NCBI GenBank assembly: GCA_947623455.1
Contig: OX392529.1
Coordinates: forward strand, 5,704,001-5,768,000
DNA from: Mimachlamys varia
Lineage: Eukaryota > Mollusca > Bivalvia > Pectinida > Pectinidae
DNA: 64,000 bases
Direction of reading: 5' to 3'
Shown: one piece after another, positions 47,473 through 58,352 of the stretch
Numbering within the stretch: the first letter of the stretch is position 1
Layout of the letters: each line of letters opens with the position of its first letter
Notes under the pieces: generated by a model
The model's input: only the letters and a program-made list of their open reading frames with translations
Database searches by the model: none
Told to the model about the DNA's origin: nothing
Made by a program: the position numbers and the translations under genes

Positions 47473-48684
47473 CATTTCGAATGTTTACCTTGATATCTTA
47501 TTTGCCACTTGGTAATTTTCAAATGTTTGTATTATTTTGACAAAGAGTGAATATGAACCATCTTTCCATGTGTTGGTTCGGTTAGTACAGCTCCTATATT
47601 TATAAATAGAACGGTAAATATTAGATGTCGTCACTTCCGGTTTTGGACATGTGCGTGTACCCAAATTGATACCCAACAAGGAAAAGCAGCGAAGAGACAA
47701 AACTGTGATGTTTTGTACGGAAAACTGAGATTACCTTGAATAAACAGGATGTAAGTATACTTTCTGTGCCGTATTATACAGAATAGCTAGCGTTTTACTG
47801 TAATACAGTATAAACAAAGTTCAGTAGGTTCGTTCAACACATGTAACATTCGGAACACTCAATGTGCAGTAATTCCCGGGTTTTTTCTAATTTGTTCCTG
47901 TGTCTCCTTGTGTGTCTTCCAGGGAAATGCAACATGAAAAGACACATATTCTGCCCACAAATTGAGAAACTTTTAACAAAAAATGTGAAGTTGTTTATAT
48001 TTACCAATGATAATTATATAAATATATATATAAACTACATGAAGAATTGTCGATATTAATTATAATAGCAAGATTTCTAATAGAAATAGATCTAGTACAA
48101 AAAAACTGAAATTGAGTTTTTTACATCTTCAAAGTTCAAATAAAAACTGTATTTGCCATTGTCACACGATGAAAAATAAAAAGTAAATGAATCTAAATAA
48201 GCAATGTATATATAACAACTGTATTTTTTTTTTAGTATTTATAATATTTTTCCTGTATACCATACACGTGTATGATGTTGATGCATAAACATATCATATA
48301 CATTTTCAAATATTAAATGTATTTGCAAGATATCAAGAATTCTGCATACACTTTAAATGTTAAATTCAATTCAAAATATTTTATTGGTAAGTCACAGACT
48401 TTGTTACATATACATAATGTACTAGGTAATTTCATGGGTAAACAAAATAATGAAACAACTGGCTTAGTTATAGGCCTACAGTATATGAGTTTTTTTCCTA
48501 TTTGTTAACAACCAAATTGAGCAAATATGATTATGTTAATACATTAAATATTGGCATTAGGTTAAATTAACTATAATGACCGTACAAAGATTTGATTAGG
48601 ATTCAGGAATATGATAATTAAATGGAGCAGTGGGTAACTGCAAGTTGTAACAGGATTCATAGAAGGGATAGATGTGAATGACTA

Positions 48685-48870
48685 ATTAAAATTAAGTATA
48701 CATACTGTAGTACATGTATGTTACAGGTATAAACAAATCAACCCAGATTAAAATTAAGTATACATACTGTAGTACATGTATGTTACAGGTATAAACAAAT
48801 CAATCCAGATTAAAATTAAGTATACATACTGTAGTACATGTATGTTACAGGTATAAACAAATCAACCCAG
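48685..48870. repeat. Three 62-bp direct repeats inside the 4.27-kb element
   Basis: Near-identical copies starting ATTAAAATTAAGTATACATA at 48685, 48747 and 48809, so recently formed. Confidence 0.95.
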
Positions 48871-49213
48871 AATGACAAATAGAGATCAATTAAGATGTTG
48901 ATAAAAAATGGAACATCTATAATGGTGAGGTAATATAATGATGTTATTCTCTGCTTCAGTCTAAAATTGAAATTTCAGATATTTATTGTTACATTCTGTG
49001 GGAAGACACAATTTTGATCAATTTCAAGCAAACCTTAACATTTTTTCCTGTAATTACCCAAGATGGTGTGATTGCCCTGGTTGAATATATCTGTTATTGA
49101 CATGTACAATTACCAGGTATTTCATTTGGAAGGAAGATGTCAGAAATCTCAGCAAGAAGTAGTAAGTCTGCGGAACAAGTGACTGTCTGACAAGCTGACC
49201 CCATGTCTTAAAT

Positions 49214-49829
49214 AGGAGGGGGGGGGGGGGGTATAGCTCCGGGTACTCGGGACTAGTTTGAATAAAAATCATGTTTCACTCAACGCTCTACACATATTGT
49301 ATGTCAACATTAACATATATTCAACTTCTCCTCTTCCCGAATAATATTTACCACCTGGGTATGTTCTGCTTTGTTAAGTTTTCTCATACATGTATACTAT
49401 ATATTATCTTTAGACTCAAAAGACCCTGAGATGATGTGGAATTGTTTAAATAACAGTCTGTGGTGAATACCCTTCACCAATATTGATGCATTCCTTATCA
49501 TGAGCCTTATCATGAGGGAGGGGGGGGGGGGGGGGAGGGGGGCGGGTACATAGCTCCGGGTACTCGGGACTAGTTTGGGAAAAAATCATGTTTCACTCAA
49601 CGCTCTACACATATTGTATGTCAACATTAACAATATTCAACTTCTCCTCTTCCTGAATAATATTTACCACCTGGGTATGTTCTGCTTTGTTAAGTTTTCT
49701 CATACACTGTACATGTATACTATATATTATCTTTAGACTCAAAAGACCCTGAGATGATGTGGAATTGTTTAAATAACAGTCTGTGGTGAATACCCTTCAC
49801 CAATATTGATGCATTCCTTATCATGAGCA
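49214..49829. repeat. Tandem duplication of about 320 bp, each copy starting with a poly-G run
   Basis: Copy 1 (49214-49506) and copy 2 (about 49516-49829) share TAGCTCCGGGTACTCGGGAC, the ACTCAACGCTCTACACATATT block and GATGCATTCCTTATCATGAG, with about 98% identity by eye. Each begins in a G run of differing length (14 versus an interrupted run of over 20), which probably marks the duplication joint. Confidence 0.95.
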
Positions 49830-50120
49830 GCAAGGTCCTTCACTATAGTCAGTTTCTTCAACATTGTAAAGGAGATCAATTCTTATATTGATTAAATATA
49901 TTTAAATTTTAAAGGGAGATTACTCAAGTGCAGTATGCAACATAAGTTTCTATGTACATATTCCAAATGTATCATTATAATGTATTTTGTATAGGTTGTA
50001 AGGTTTAATTAAATTGAATTGTGTAATAGTTTTACTTTGTATCAGGTTCAAGTGTAACTTTGAAAACATAGGATTAATTGTCCTATCCCTGAAAATTGTA
50101 AAGAATTCAGATACGGGGTG

Positions 50121-50142
50121 TGATGATGATGATGATGATGAT
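50121..50142. repeat. (GAT)7 microsatellite
   Basis: Short perfect trinucleotide run TGATGATGATGATGATGATG inside the 4.27-kb element. Confidence 0.9.
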
Positions 50143-51285
50143 TGTATTATTGCTATAATATCATTTTGTAAAAATCGAATGAAGAAGTGTGGGGATTTGA
50201 AGATGTATTTAAGTAAATGTGAAAAAAATTTGGAAAGATAAAATGAATTATAATTAGAATTGATTTCTTTGCAGTGACAGAATCATCCCTTGACATTACT
50301 TGATAGGTACAGACAGACCTCTTCTTCATGTGATCAGCTGTCAACACCCTGACAGGTTGGCCTTGGAACAGATTTTCTTAATGACATTGCACTGTCATAT
50401 GGTTAAAGCTACATTTCCTGTATTTGAATATCATATATTTGTTTAATAAAACATTTTTGCTTGCATTTAAGTCTTAAGCCTTTTACTTGATTTAACATAC
50501 AAATTTTTCATGATTTGTGAACAATTTACCATTAGTATAAGGGCCTCAGACAATTTAATGAAAAAATTGTGCTTAATGGTTTTAATTTACTGGTCATGGG
50601 GCATTGAGCAATGTGTTTGATAATAATAAAAATCATCAGTTAATGTTGCATATGAATTGAATTTAAAAACAACAACATTATTACATTCATATTGATTACT
50701 AAATTATTCATTATGATTATGAAGATTCCAAAACTTACAAGTACACTGTAACCAATATACTGACTTTTCAAGCTAGAAAATAGGAAGAAGAATAGTGTTC
50801 CAGATTTAGTAAATGAAAACCTCTTTCTGCACAGTTACATGTAAAAATAAAATGTTAGGTTCCTATTATTAAAGTTTTAATACTTTAATGTTCACGTGCC
50901 CACTAATAATTACTAGAAGTACTGTAAATTACAATTGGTCATAATATAAAACATAAGCAAAATTTGTAATTTGCATATAGCGGCCCTAGCTAGACAGAAT
51001 CAGGGACGTATATGTCGCTGATAGAATCTAGCTTATTTTGGAAACTTTTGAAGACATGCCACCCAATGTCATTCTTTCTAGCTATAAGTATTTGTTTTAT
51101 TTGCACAAAAAAATCGTTTATTTATTTATATATTTATATATTTTTGTTAAAAATAACCAGTCTTAATGAAAGACAACATTTACTTGCAAACAATGTAAGG
51201 GGATATGTCCAACATCACTTGGAGAACAAATCCAGATTTTCTGACCGACACCTGTCAGACACAGCTTTGACATGCGCAGAGCGAC

Positions 51286-51310
51286 GTAAACAAGATGGCG
51301 GCGACTAAAT
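51286..51310. promoter_or_regulatory. YY1-like / initiator motif AAGATGGCGGC near the element's right end
   Basis: CAAGATGGCGGCGAC is the classic YY1 promoter-proximal motif and could also supply a start codon (MAATKCMSPVHTRS, open for 17 codons). It sits in a short CpG-containing patch within AT-rich DNA. An ETS-type TCACTTCCGG lies at the other end of the element (about 47631). Promoter function is inference. Confidence 0.3.
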
Positions 51311-51693
51311 GCATGTCGCCGGTACACACTCGCAGTATATTGAGCTAACAGAATAATTCAAACCAGTTTTCATCATTTATGTTGATTTTTTTAGATTTTT
51401 GAGCATACATATGACATAAAAATCATTTGATATAGTTTGTAAATGCTTAAACGGATGAGAATAATAGCTATCGCATGACGGTATCGTTCGGGGTGCAGGC
51501 TTCACGGAGAGATTTAGCCCCGTTTGAGCCTTTTGAAACCCTCTTGTGGAAAAAATAAGATGTTGTATAAAGAAAAAATAATGTTAAATCAACGGCAAAG
51601 GTTGACAGTTGGTGTTGTAAACGTGGAATATCATTTATTTTATCAACAAGGATTTTAGAACATTTTTTGAAAATGGGGTATCAATTTGGGTAC

Positions 51694-51717
51694 GGTATCA
51701 ATTTGGGTACACCGACG
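51694..51717 (-). repeat. Right terminal inverted repeat of the 4.27-kb element
   Basis: 24 bp ending GGGTACACCGACG, preceded directly by another copy of GGTATCAATTTGGGTAC on the inner side. Confidence 0.9.
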
Positions 51718-51718
51718 T

Positions 51719-53115
51719 TAGACAGGGTACGCTGGGTAGATTTACCTTATACACACTGTAGACAGGGTTTGCTGTATAGATTTACCTTATATATACTGTA
51801 GACAGGTTTCGCTTTGTAGATTTACCTTATATACACTGTAGACAGGGTTTGCTGGGTAGATTTACCTTATATACACTGTAGACAGGGTTTGCTGGGTAGA
51901 TTTACCTTATATACACTGTAGACAGGGTTTGCTGGGTAGATTTGCCTTATATACACTGTAGACAGGGTTTGCTGGGTAGATTTACCTTATATACACTGTA
52001 GACAGGGTTTGCTGGGTAGATTTACCTTATATACACTGTAGACAGGGTACGCTGGGTAGATTTGCCTTATATACACTGTAGACAGGGTTTGCTGGGTAGA
52101 TTTACCTTATATACACTGTAGACAGGGTTTGCTGGGTAGATTTGCCTTATATACACTGTAGACAGGGTTTGCTGGGTAGATTTACCTTATATACACTGTA
52201 GACAGGGTTTGCTGGGTAGATTTACCTTATATACACTGTAGACAGGGTACGCTGGGTAGATTTACCTTATATACACTGTAGACAGGGTTTGCTGGGTAGA
52301 TTTACCTTATATACACTGTAGACAGGGTTTGCTGGGTAGATTTACCTTATATACACTGTAGACAGGGTTTGCTGGGTAGATTTACCTTATATACACTGTA
52401 GACAGGGTTTGCTGGGTAGATTTGCCTTATATACTCTGTAGACAGGGTACGCTGTATAGATTTACCTTATATATACTGTAGACAGGGTACGCTGGGTAGA
52501 TTTACCTTATATACACTGTAGACAGGGTTTGCTGGGTAGATTTACCTTATATACACTGTAGACAGGGTTTGCTGTATAGATTTACCTTATATACACTGTA
52601 GACAGGGTTTGCTGTATAGATTTACCTTATATACACTGTAGACAGGGTTTGCTGGGTAGATTTACCTTATATACACTGTAGACAGGGTACGCTGGGTAGA
52701 TTTACCTTATATACACTGTAGACAGGGTTTGCTGGGTAGATTTACCTTATATACACTGTAGACAGGGTTTGCTGGGTAGATTTACCTTATATACACTATA
52801 GACAGGGTTTGCTGTATAGATTTACCTTATATATACTGTAGACAGGGTTTGCTGTATAGATTTACCTTATATATACTGTAGACAGGGTTTGCTGTATAGA
52901 TTTACCTTATATACACTGTAGACAGGGTTTGCTGGGTAGATTTACCTTATATACACTATAGACAGGGTTTGCTGGGTAGATTTACCTTATATACACTATA
53001 GACAGGGTTTGCTGTATAGATTTACCTTATATATACTGTAGACAGGGTTTGCTGTATAGATTTACCTTATATATACTGTAGACAGGTTTCGCTGGGTAGA
53101 TTTACCTTATGTATT
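51719..53115. repeat. 40-bp minisatellite, block 2
   Basis: About 35 highly uniform 40-bp units of the same family as block 1, with variants GGGTACGC, GCTGTATAG and TTTGCC. Uniformity is higher than in block 1. The block ends in GATTTACCTTAT at 53101-53112 or so. Confidence 0.95.
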
Positions 53116-53803
53116 CGTTCAAAATGAGATTCGCAACGACAATGATGTTATTAGGAGTAACAACAAGTGTATATCGGTACTGTCATGTTTATTACATTTC
53201 TATACAATGGAAGTTTAACAAAGGAACTGTCTGACTGCAACAGTGAGTTATTTATTTACTTGTATAACGCTTATCGTGATGTCAACACCAGTAGGTGGTC
53301 CCTGATTGTTCCTGTTGATTGTTTACTCGACTGGAATTATCTTTTATATATACAGTTGTAATTGATTTGGATGATTATCAGACAGACTAACGATCTGTAA
53401 AGTACACAGGGACTATATACCCGGTCTACCGTAAAGTGGACAGGGTAGATATGTGCCGGTCTATATTAGCGAGTGTGGAGATGGAATACTGTTGTTTGTG
53501 GTGACGGTATAGACGGTTAATCCGGCCAGGTTTCCTATCCCACATGTGGTTCCCCTAAAGTTGACCATGGACTAGTATTTACTCAGCTTCCTGCAAAGTC
53601 TGTTGCGATTACATGAGCGAAGTACTGCGGTCTGTGGGTCAGTTAGGTCAGTTAGGTCAGTTCGACTGATTAGAGGAACAAGGACGTATCTACAACAATT
53701 GGGGTGTTTAAAAGTAAAGGGTTGTATCTCAAATTTATCTTTTTTAGATTTTGATTAATATTAATTTGGAGTGAGCTTTTGTAATAGAATATGCACTGCA
53801 TTT
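53116..53803. other. Unique non-coding segment
   Basis: Begins abruptly after the array. Contains a small triplicate GTCAGTTAG at about 53638-53660. No gene supported. Confidence 0.5.
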
Positions 53804-53819
53804 CAAATAAAATGGTTTA

Positions 53820-54057
53820 TAAACTTTATTTATTTTACAACAATTATGAAACAAGCTATACAACTTATATTAATCACTCCTGTTGGCCCAGATGATAGCG
53901 CTCGAGGGGTCTTATTGTGGGAGGAAACCGGAGTGCCCGGAGAAAACCCACGTGGTCGGGCAGGTGACCCCGTACCTTTTCACGTCCGATCGGGGAATCG
54001 AACCCCGGCCGCCTTGGTGAAAGGCAAGTGCGCTATCCACTGCACCACCCGACCACC
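53820..54057 (-). mobile_element. tRNA-derived SINE, 238 bp, with 16-bp target-site duplication
   Basis: Minus strand: a tRNA-like head with box A-like TGGTGCAGTGGATAGCGC and box B-like GGTTCGATTCC (53994-54004 on the plus strand). Next comes a GTGGGTTTTCTCCGGGCACT / CCGGTTTCCTCCCACA central block known from SINEs of several animal phyla, then an AAATAAATAAAG tail. Flanked by perfect 16-bp repeats CAAATAAAATGGTTTA at 53804-53819 and 54058-54073, proving insertion by target-primed reverse transcription. The open frames across it are shadows. Confidence 0.93.
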
Positions 54058-54073
54058 CAAATAAAATGGTTTA

Positions 54074-54785
54074 ATACTTTTCAACAGCAGATGTTTCTCA
54101 CAAAACAAAAATCCATTCACATAAAAACTATACAAACTCTATCAGAAATGCTTACTCCAAATATTGCAGTCAATAAAAATCTAAAAATTAATGAGTTTGA
54201 GATATGGCCCTTTACTTCTGGGCACTCCATGTTGGTGAACAAAGGATTGACTAGAGCTAGGACATACTTAGTATCAAATTAAATACCTATTGGTCTATCG
54301 ATAGATTGTTCAGCCTTCACTTATCATATTTCATTACTTTCATTAGCATGAATAGACGATAATAAAGCATAGTTCCTAGTGGATGTATTAGGTCTGGTAA
54401 TACAAAACACGATTAATGAAGTTTTATTTCTTTACCATAAGGTATCATACGGACATTTGTAAGTATATTTAATTAATGATGATTTTTATTGACGAACTTT
54501 ATCGCATATGCCTGATGAATATCATGTCATTTACTTTGTCATATTGTCATAAAGTCACAGTCATTTGAATGGATCGATTGTCATAGGTATTAGACCAACT
54601 ATCCTATGATTTAGTTAAGTAAAGCCAACCAGGGAAAAGCTATACTCGTATCAGTTTGTTACATTCTTATTTAGAAATTCAATGGTTACATGCCTTTAAC
54701 TAATTTCACCTAAGAATAAGTCATAAAAACGAGATTTCAAACTAGGCTATGATTGGGTTTTCAGAAATAACACTTTAAATAAAAA
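54074..54785. other. Unique AT-rich segment
   Basis: No gene, repeat or RNA recognised. A short open frame continuing from the SINE is not supported. Confidence 0.5.
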
Positions 54786-56254
54786 TTCCCCACTAGATGT
54801 CTACTGGTCTATACTAACAAACCTCTCACTGATTCACCACTAGATGTCTACTGGTCTGTGCTAACAAACCTCTCACTGATTCCCCACTAAATGTCTACTG
54901 GTCTATACTAACAAACCTCTCACTGATTCACCACTAGATGTCTACTGGTCTGTGATAGCAAACCTCTCACTGATTCACCACTAAATGTCTACTGGTCTGT
55001 GATAGCAAACCTCTCACTGATTCCCCACTAAATGTCTACTGGTTTGTGATAACAAACCTCTCACTGATTCACCACTAGATGTCTACTGGTCTGTGATAGC
55101 AAACCTCTCACTGATTCACCACTAGATGTCTACTGGTCTGTACTAACAAACCTCTCACTGATTCACCACTAGATGTCTACTGGTCTGTACTAACAAACCT
55201 CTCACTGATTCCTCACTAAATGTCTACTGGTCTGTACTAACATACCTCTCACTGATTCCTCACTAGATGTCTACTGGTCTGTACTAACAAACCTCTCACT
55301 GATTCCCCACTAAATGTCTACTGGTCTGTGATAGCAAACCTCTCACTGATTCCCCACTAAATGTCTACTGGTCTATACTAACAAACCTCTCACTGATTCC
55401 CCACTAGATGTCTACTGGTCTGTACTAACAAACCTCTCACTGATTCCCCACTAGATGTCTACTGGTCTATACTAACAAACCTCTCACTGATTCCCCACTA
55501 GATGTCTACTGGTCTGTACTAACAAACCTCTCACTGATTCCCCACTAGATGTCTACTGGTCTATACTAACAAACCTCTCACTGATTCCCCACTAGATGTC
55601 TACTGGTCTGTACTAACAAACCTCTCACTGATTCCCCACTAGATGTCTACTGGTCTGTACTAACAAACCTCTCACTGATTCCCCACTAAATGTCTACTGG
55701 TCTTTACTAACAAACCTCTCACTGATTCTCCACTAGATGTCTACTGGTCTGTACTAACAAACCTCTCACTGATTCCCCACTAGATGTCTACTGGTCTGTA
55801 CTAACAAACCTCTCACTGATTCCCCACTAGATGTCTACTGGTCTATACTAACAAACCTCTCACTGATTCTCCACTAGATGTCTACTGGTCTGTACTAACA
55901 AACCTCTCACTGATTCTCCACTAGATGTCTACTGGTCTGTACTAACAAACCTCTCACTGATTCCCCACTAGATGTCTACTGGTCTATACTAACAAACCTC
56001 TCACTGATTCTCCACTAGATGTCTACTGGTCTATACTAACAAACCTCTCACTGATTCTCCACTAGATGTCTACTGGTCTGTACTAACAAACCTCTCACTG
56101 ATTCCCCACTAAATGTCTACTGGTCTGTACTAACAAACCTCTCACTGATTCCCCACTAGATGTCTACTGGTCTGTACTAACAAACCTCTCACTGATTCCG
56201 ATTCCCCACCAGTTATCTACTTGTTTGCGCTAACAAACTCTCACTTTGTTATGA
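54786..56254. repeat. 47-bp minisatellite
   Basis: About 30 copies of GATTCCCCACTAGATGTCTA, CTGGTCTGTACTAACAAACC, TCTCACT. Variants: TTCACC/TTCTCC/TTCCTC, AAATG/AGATG, GTGATAGC/GTACTAAC. Units are more mixed at the left end and more uniform in the centre. Confidence 0.96.
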
Positions 56255-57769
56255 TATATAGATGTATACCAAAGAATGTGGAAATCAAGTCTAAAAAAAA
56301 AAACATCTTAGATTTCAAAGTTGCTTGACCAGACTAGCTTGATTTTGATTGTGACGTCATGCTCTACGTAAATAATTGACGTAATGATGACAGTGCTCTA
56401 GAAGCCCAAATGGCTACAAAAAGTATATTCCATAAGTCTTTATAGATTATTTAATGAAAATGATATATCGGATTCATTCAAATTATACAAAGTGATACGT
56501 ATTGAAGGGTTAAGCGTTAACATATTAAGCCAGCAATATTAAACCATTACACCTGGCAGTGCCCGTTATATATGTGACAGTATCAGTATCACACCGTACT
56601 TACCTGAAATCTCTCCTGGTATTACACCATTATCTTCTTTCGTAGGTCTCTTCTAGCAATGTTAATTATCAAATGAGTTCCAAAATGTTAAAATCCTCTA
56701 GTGCTTATATTTAAACAAATTAACGATTTGGTTTACTTTTTAATCCTATTAAGATCGTCTGCTTAATCTGCTTCGAACGGAAGTGGGATCTCTGTGAATG
56801 CGCGCGCGGCCTTGGTTACCGTAGGTGACACGAAAAGAGCAAAGTAGCTACTGGAAATGGTTACTGTTGTATATGGTGTATAGTATTGCATTGTGTGCAG
56901 GTGTATTGTCTGTCAGATATATGTATAAACTATGAGGTCATGTCGGGTCATCCGTTTTCCATACTGGGTGTATCACGTGACCAGTCATTCACTGATTGGA
57001 GGCGTCACTGCGTTAAGTGACAAGAGGTTATGTCTAGTGGTTCTACAATGAGTTAATCCTTCAATAGTCCTAGTGTACAGATTAACAACTGGTTTACCTA
57101 GCATGGGGCTGCTATATACACACACTTCTTATCAACTTGTCATTGAACCTAAAACCTGAGTTAAAGAAACACTTCTCATCAATGTCGGACTTAGAAAGAA
57201 ATTAACTTTTTATTACGCGTCCTCGTTTATATTATAGAAACATTGTTGTGTTACTTGTAAATTTCAAACAAAACGCTTAACATACTAATTAGTATTGAAA
57301 CATTACCGGTATTATAATCCATTTACTAAACGTGTATTAGTGCAGCCATGGTCCTTTAACAGGTCCCCGGGACGCCAGCAGTAAGGTGCATATATATATA
57401 TCTAATATACGACTAAAGTATAACGACCTAACGTTGCCAAATGTTTGATTTAGTTATCATAAATTATCAAATTAGACAAAGTCTGAGTATTAAACAGAAC
57501 AATACGTCAGGAGTTGAATTTATTAATATTGATATATGGACCTTATAGATGGCAGATAACAGGATAGCAATAATGTTACCCAGACGGAACACAATACATA
57601 TAACATAATATTTACTAGCTTTGTAGCTATTTTTCATAAAGAATATAATCCTACTAAATCAATGGCGCACACGATTTGATCTGTTTTGTAAATTGTTCTC
57701 AAAAGACTTAATTATTAACACCTGTTAGAGGAGCTAATGGCAGAATAATACAGTTCCCCCTCTCGTATT
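56255..57769. other. Unique segment with one promoter-like patch
   Basis: No coding sequence could be supported. A CpG-rich patch and a minus-strand donor are described at 56594-56830. The rest is AT-rich and featureless. Confidence 0.45.
56594..56830 (-). promoter_or_regulatory. Possible minus-strand promoter and first exon
   Basis: On the minus strand GATTTCAG|GTAAGTACGG (about 56604) is a strong splice donor. About 170-210 bp upstream lies a short GC-rich patch with GGCCGCGCGCGCATTC and an ETS-type CACTTCCG (about 56776-56784). Together they could be a first non-coding exon. No downstream exon was identified. Confidence 0.3.
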
Positions 57770-58258
57770 AATATTAATTCAATTAGATAATAGTTATAGG
57801 TAAGACATTATATATAGGTTAGCTATTAGTTATAAGTAAGATATTATATATAGGTAAGATATTATATATGGGTTAGATATTAGTTATAGGTAAGTATTAT
57901 ATATAGGTTAGATATTAGTTATAGGTAAGTATTATATATAGGTTAGATATTATATATAGGATAGATATTAGTTATAGGTTAGATATTAGTTATAGGTTAG
58001 ATATTAGTTATAGGTTAGATATTAGTTATAGGTTAGATATTAGTTATAGGTAAGTACTATATATAGGATAGATATTAGTTATAGGTTAGATATTAGTTAT
58101 AGGTAAGATATTATATATAGGATAGATATTAGTTATAGGTTAGATATTAGTTATAGGTAATATATTATATATAGGTTATATATTAGATATAGGTAAGATA
58201 TTATATATAGGTTAGATATTAGATATAGGTTATATATTAGTTATAGGTAATATATTAT
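57770..58258. repeat. 18-bp AT-rich minisatellite
   Basis: About 27 copies alternating GGTTAGATATTAGTTATA and GGTAAGATATTATATATA forms. It abuts the 3' end of the LINE. Confidence 0.92.
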
Positions 58259-58352
58259 AGACAGACAGACAGACAGACTTTCTTTATTTCCTCTTCAAAG
58301 AGATTTACATCATCATGCCTTTTGTTTACATCAAATGAATATATTTACAGCA

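Larger units (their letters stand above)
47449..51718. mobile_element. Non-autonomous DNA transposon, about 4.27 kb, inserted in the 40-bp array
   Basis: Its ends are perfect 24-bp inverted repeats (47449-47472 and 51694-51717) starting CGTCGGTGTACCC and ending AAATTGATACC. The 17-bp motif GTACCCAAATTGATACC recurs inside: a second copy on the right (51677-51694, overlapping) and one on the left at 47657-47673, probably transposase-binding sites. TA lies at both outer edges (47447-47448; 51719-51720), consistent with a TA target duplication. No long open frame exists inside, so mobility would need a transposase from elsewhere. Superfamily not recognised. Confidence 0.85.

Noticed and set aside
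54000..54057. A genuine tRNA gene
   Set aside because: Boxes A and B are present, but the sequence continues into a SINE body and tail with a 16-bp target duplication, and no complete cloverleaf with matching acceptor stem was apparent.
53771..54282. Plus-strand open frames through 53.8-54.3 kb
   Set aside because: They read through the tRNA-derived SINE on the opposite strand and its flank.
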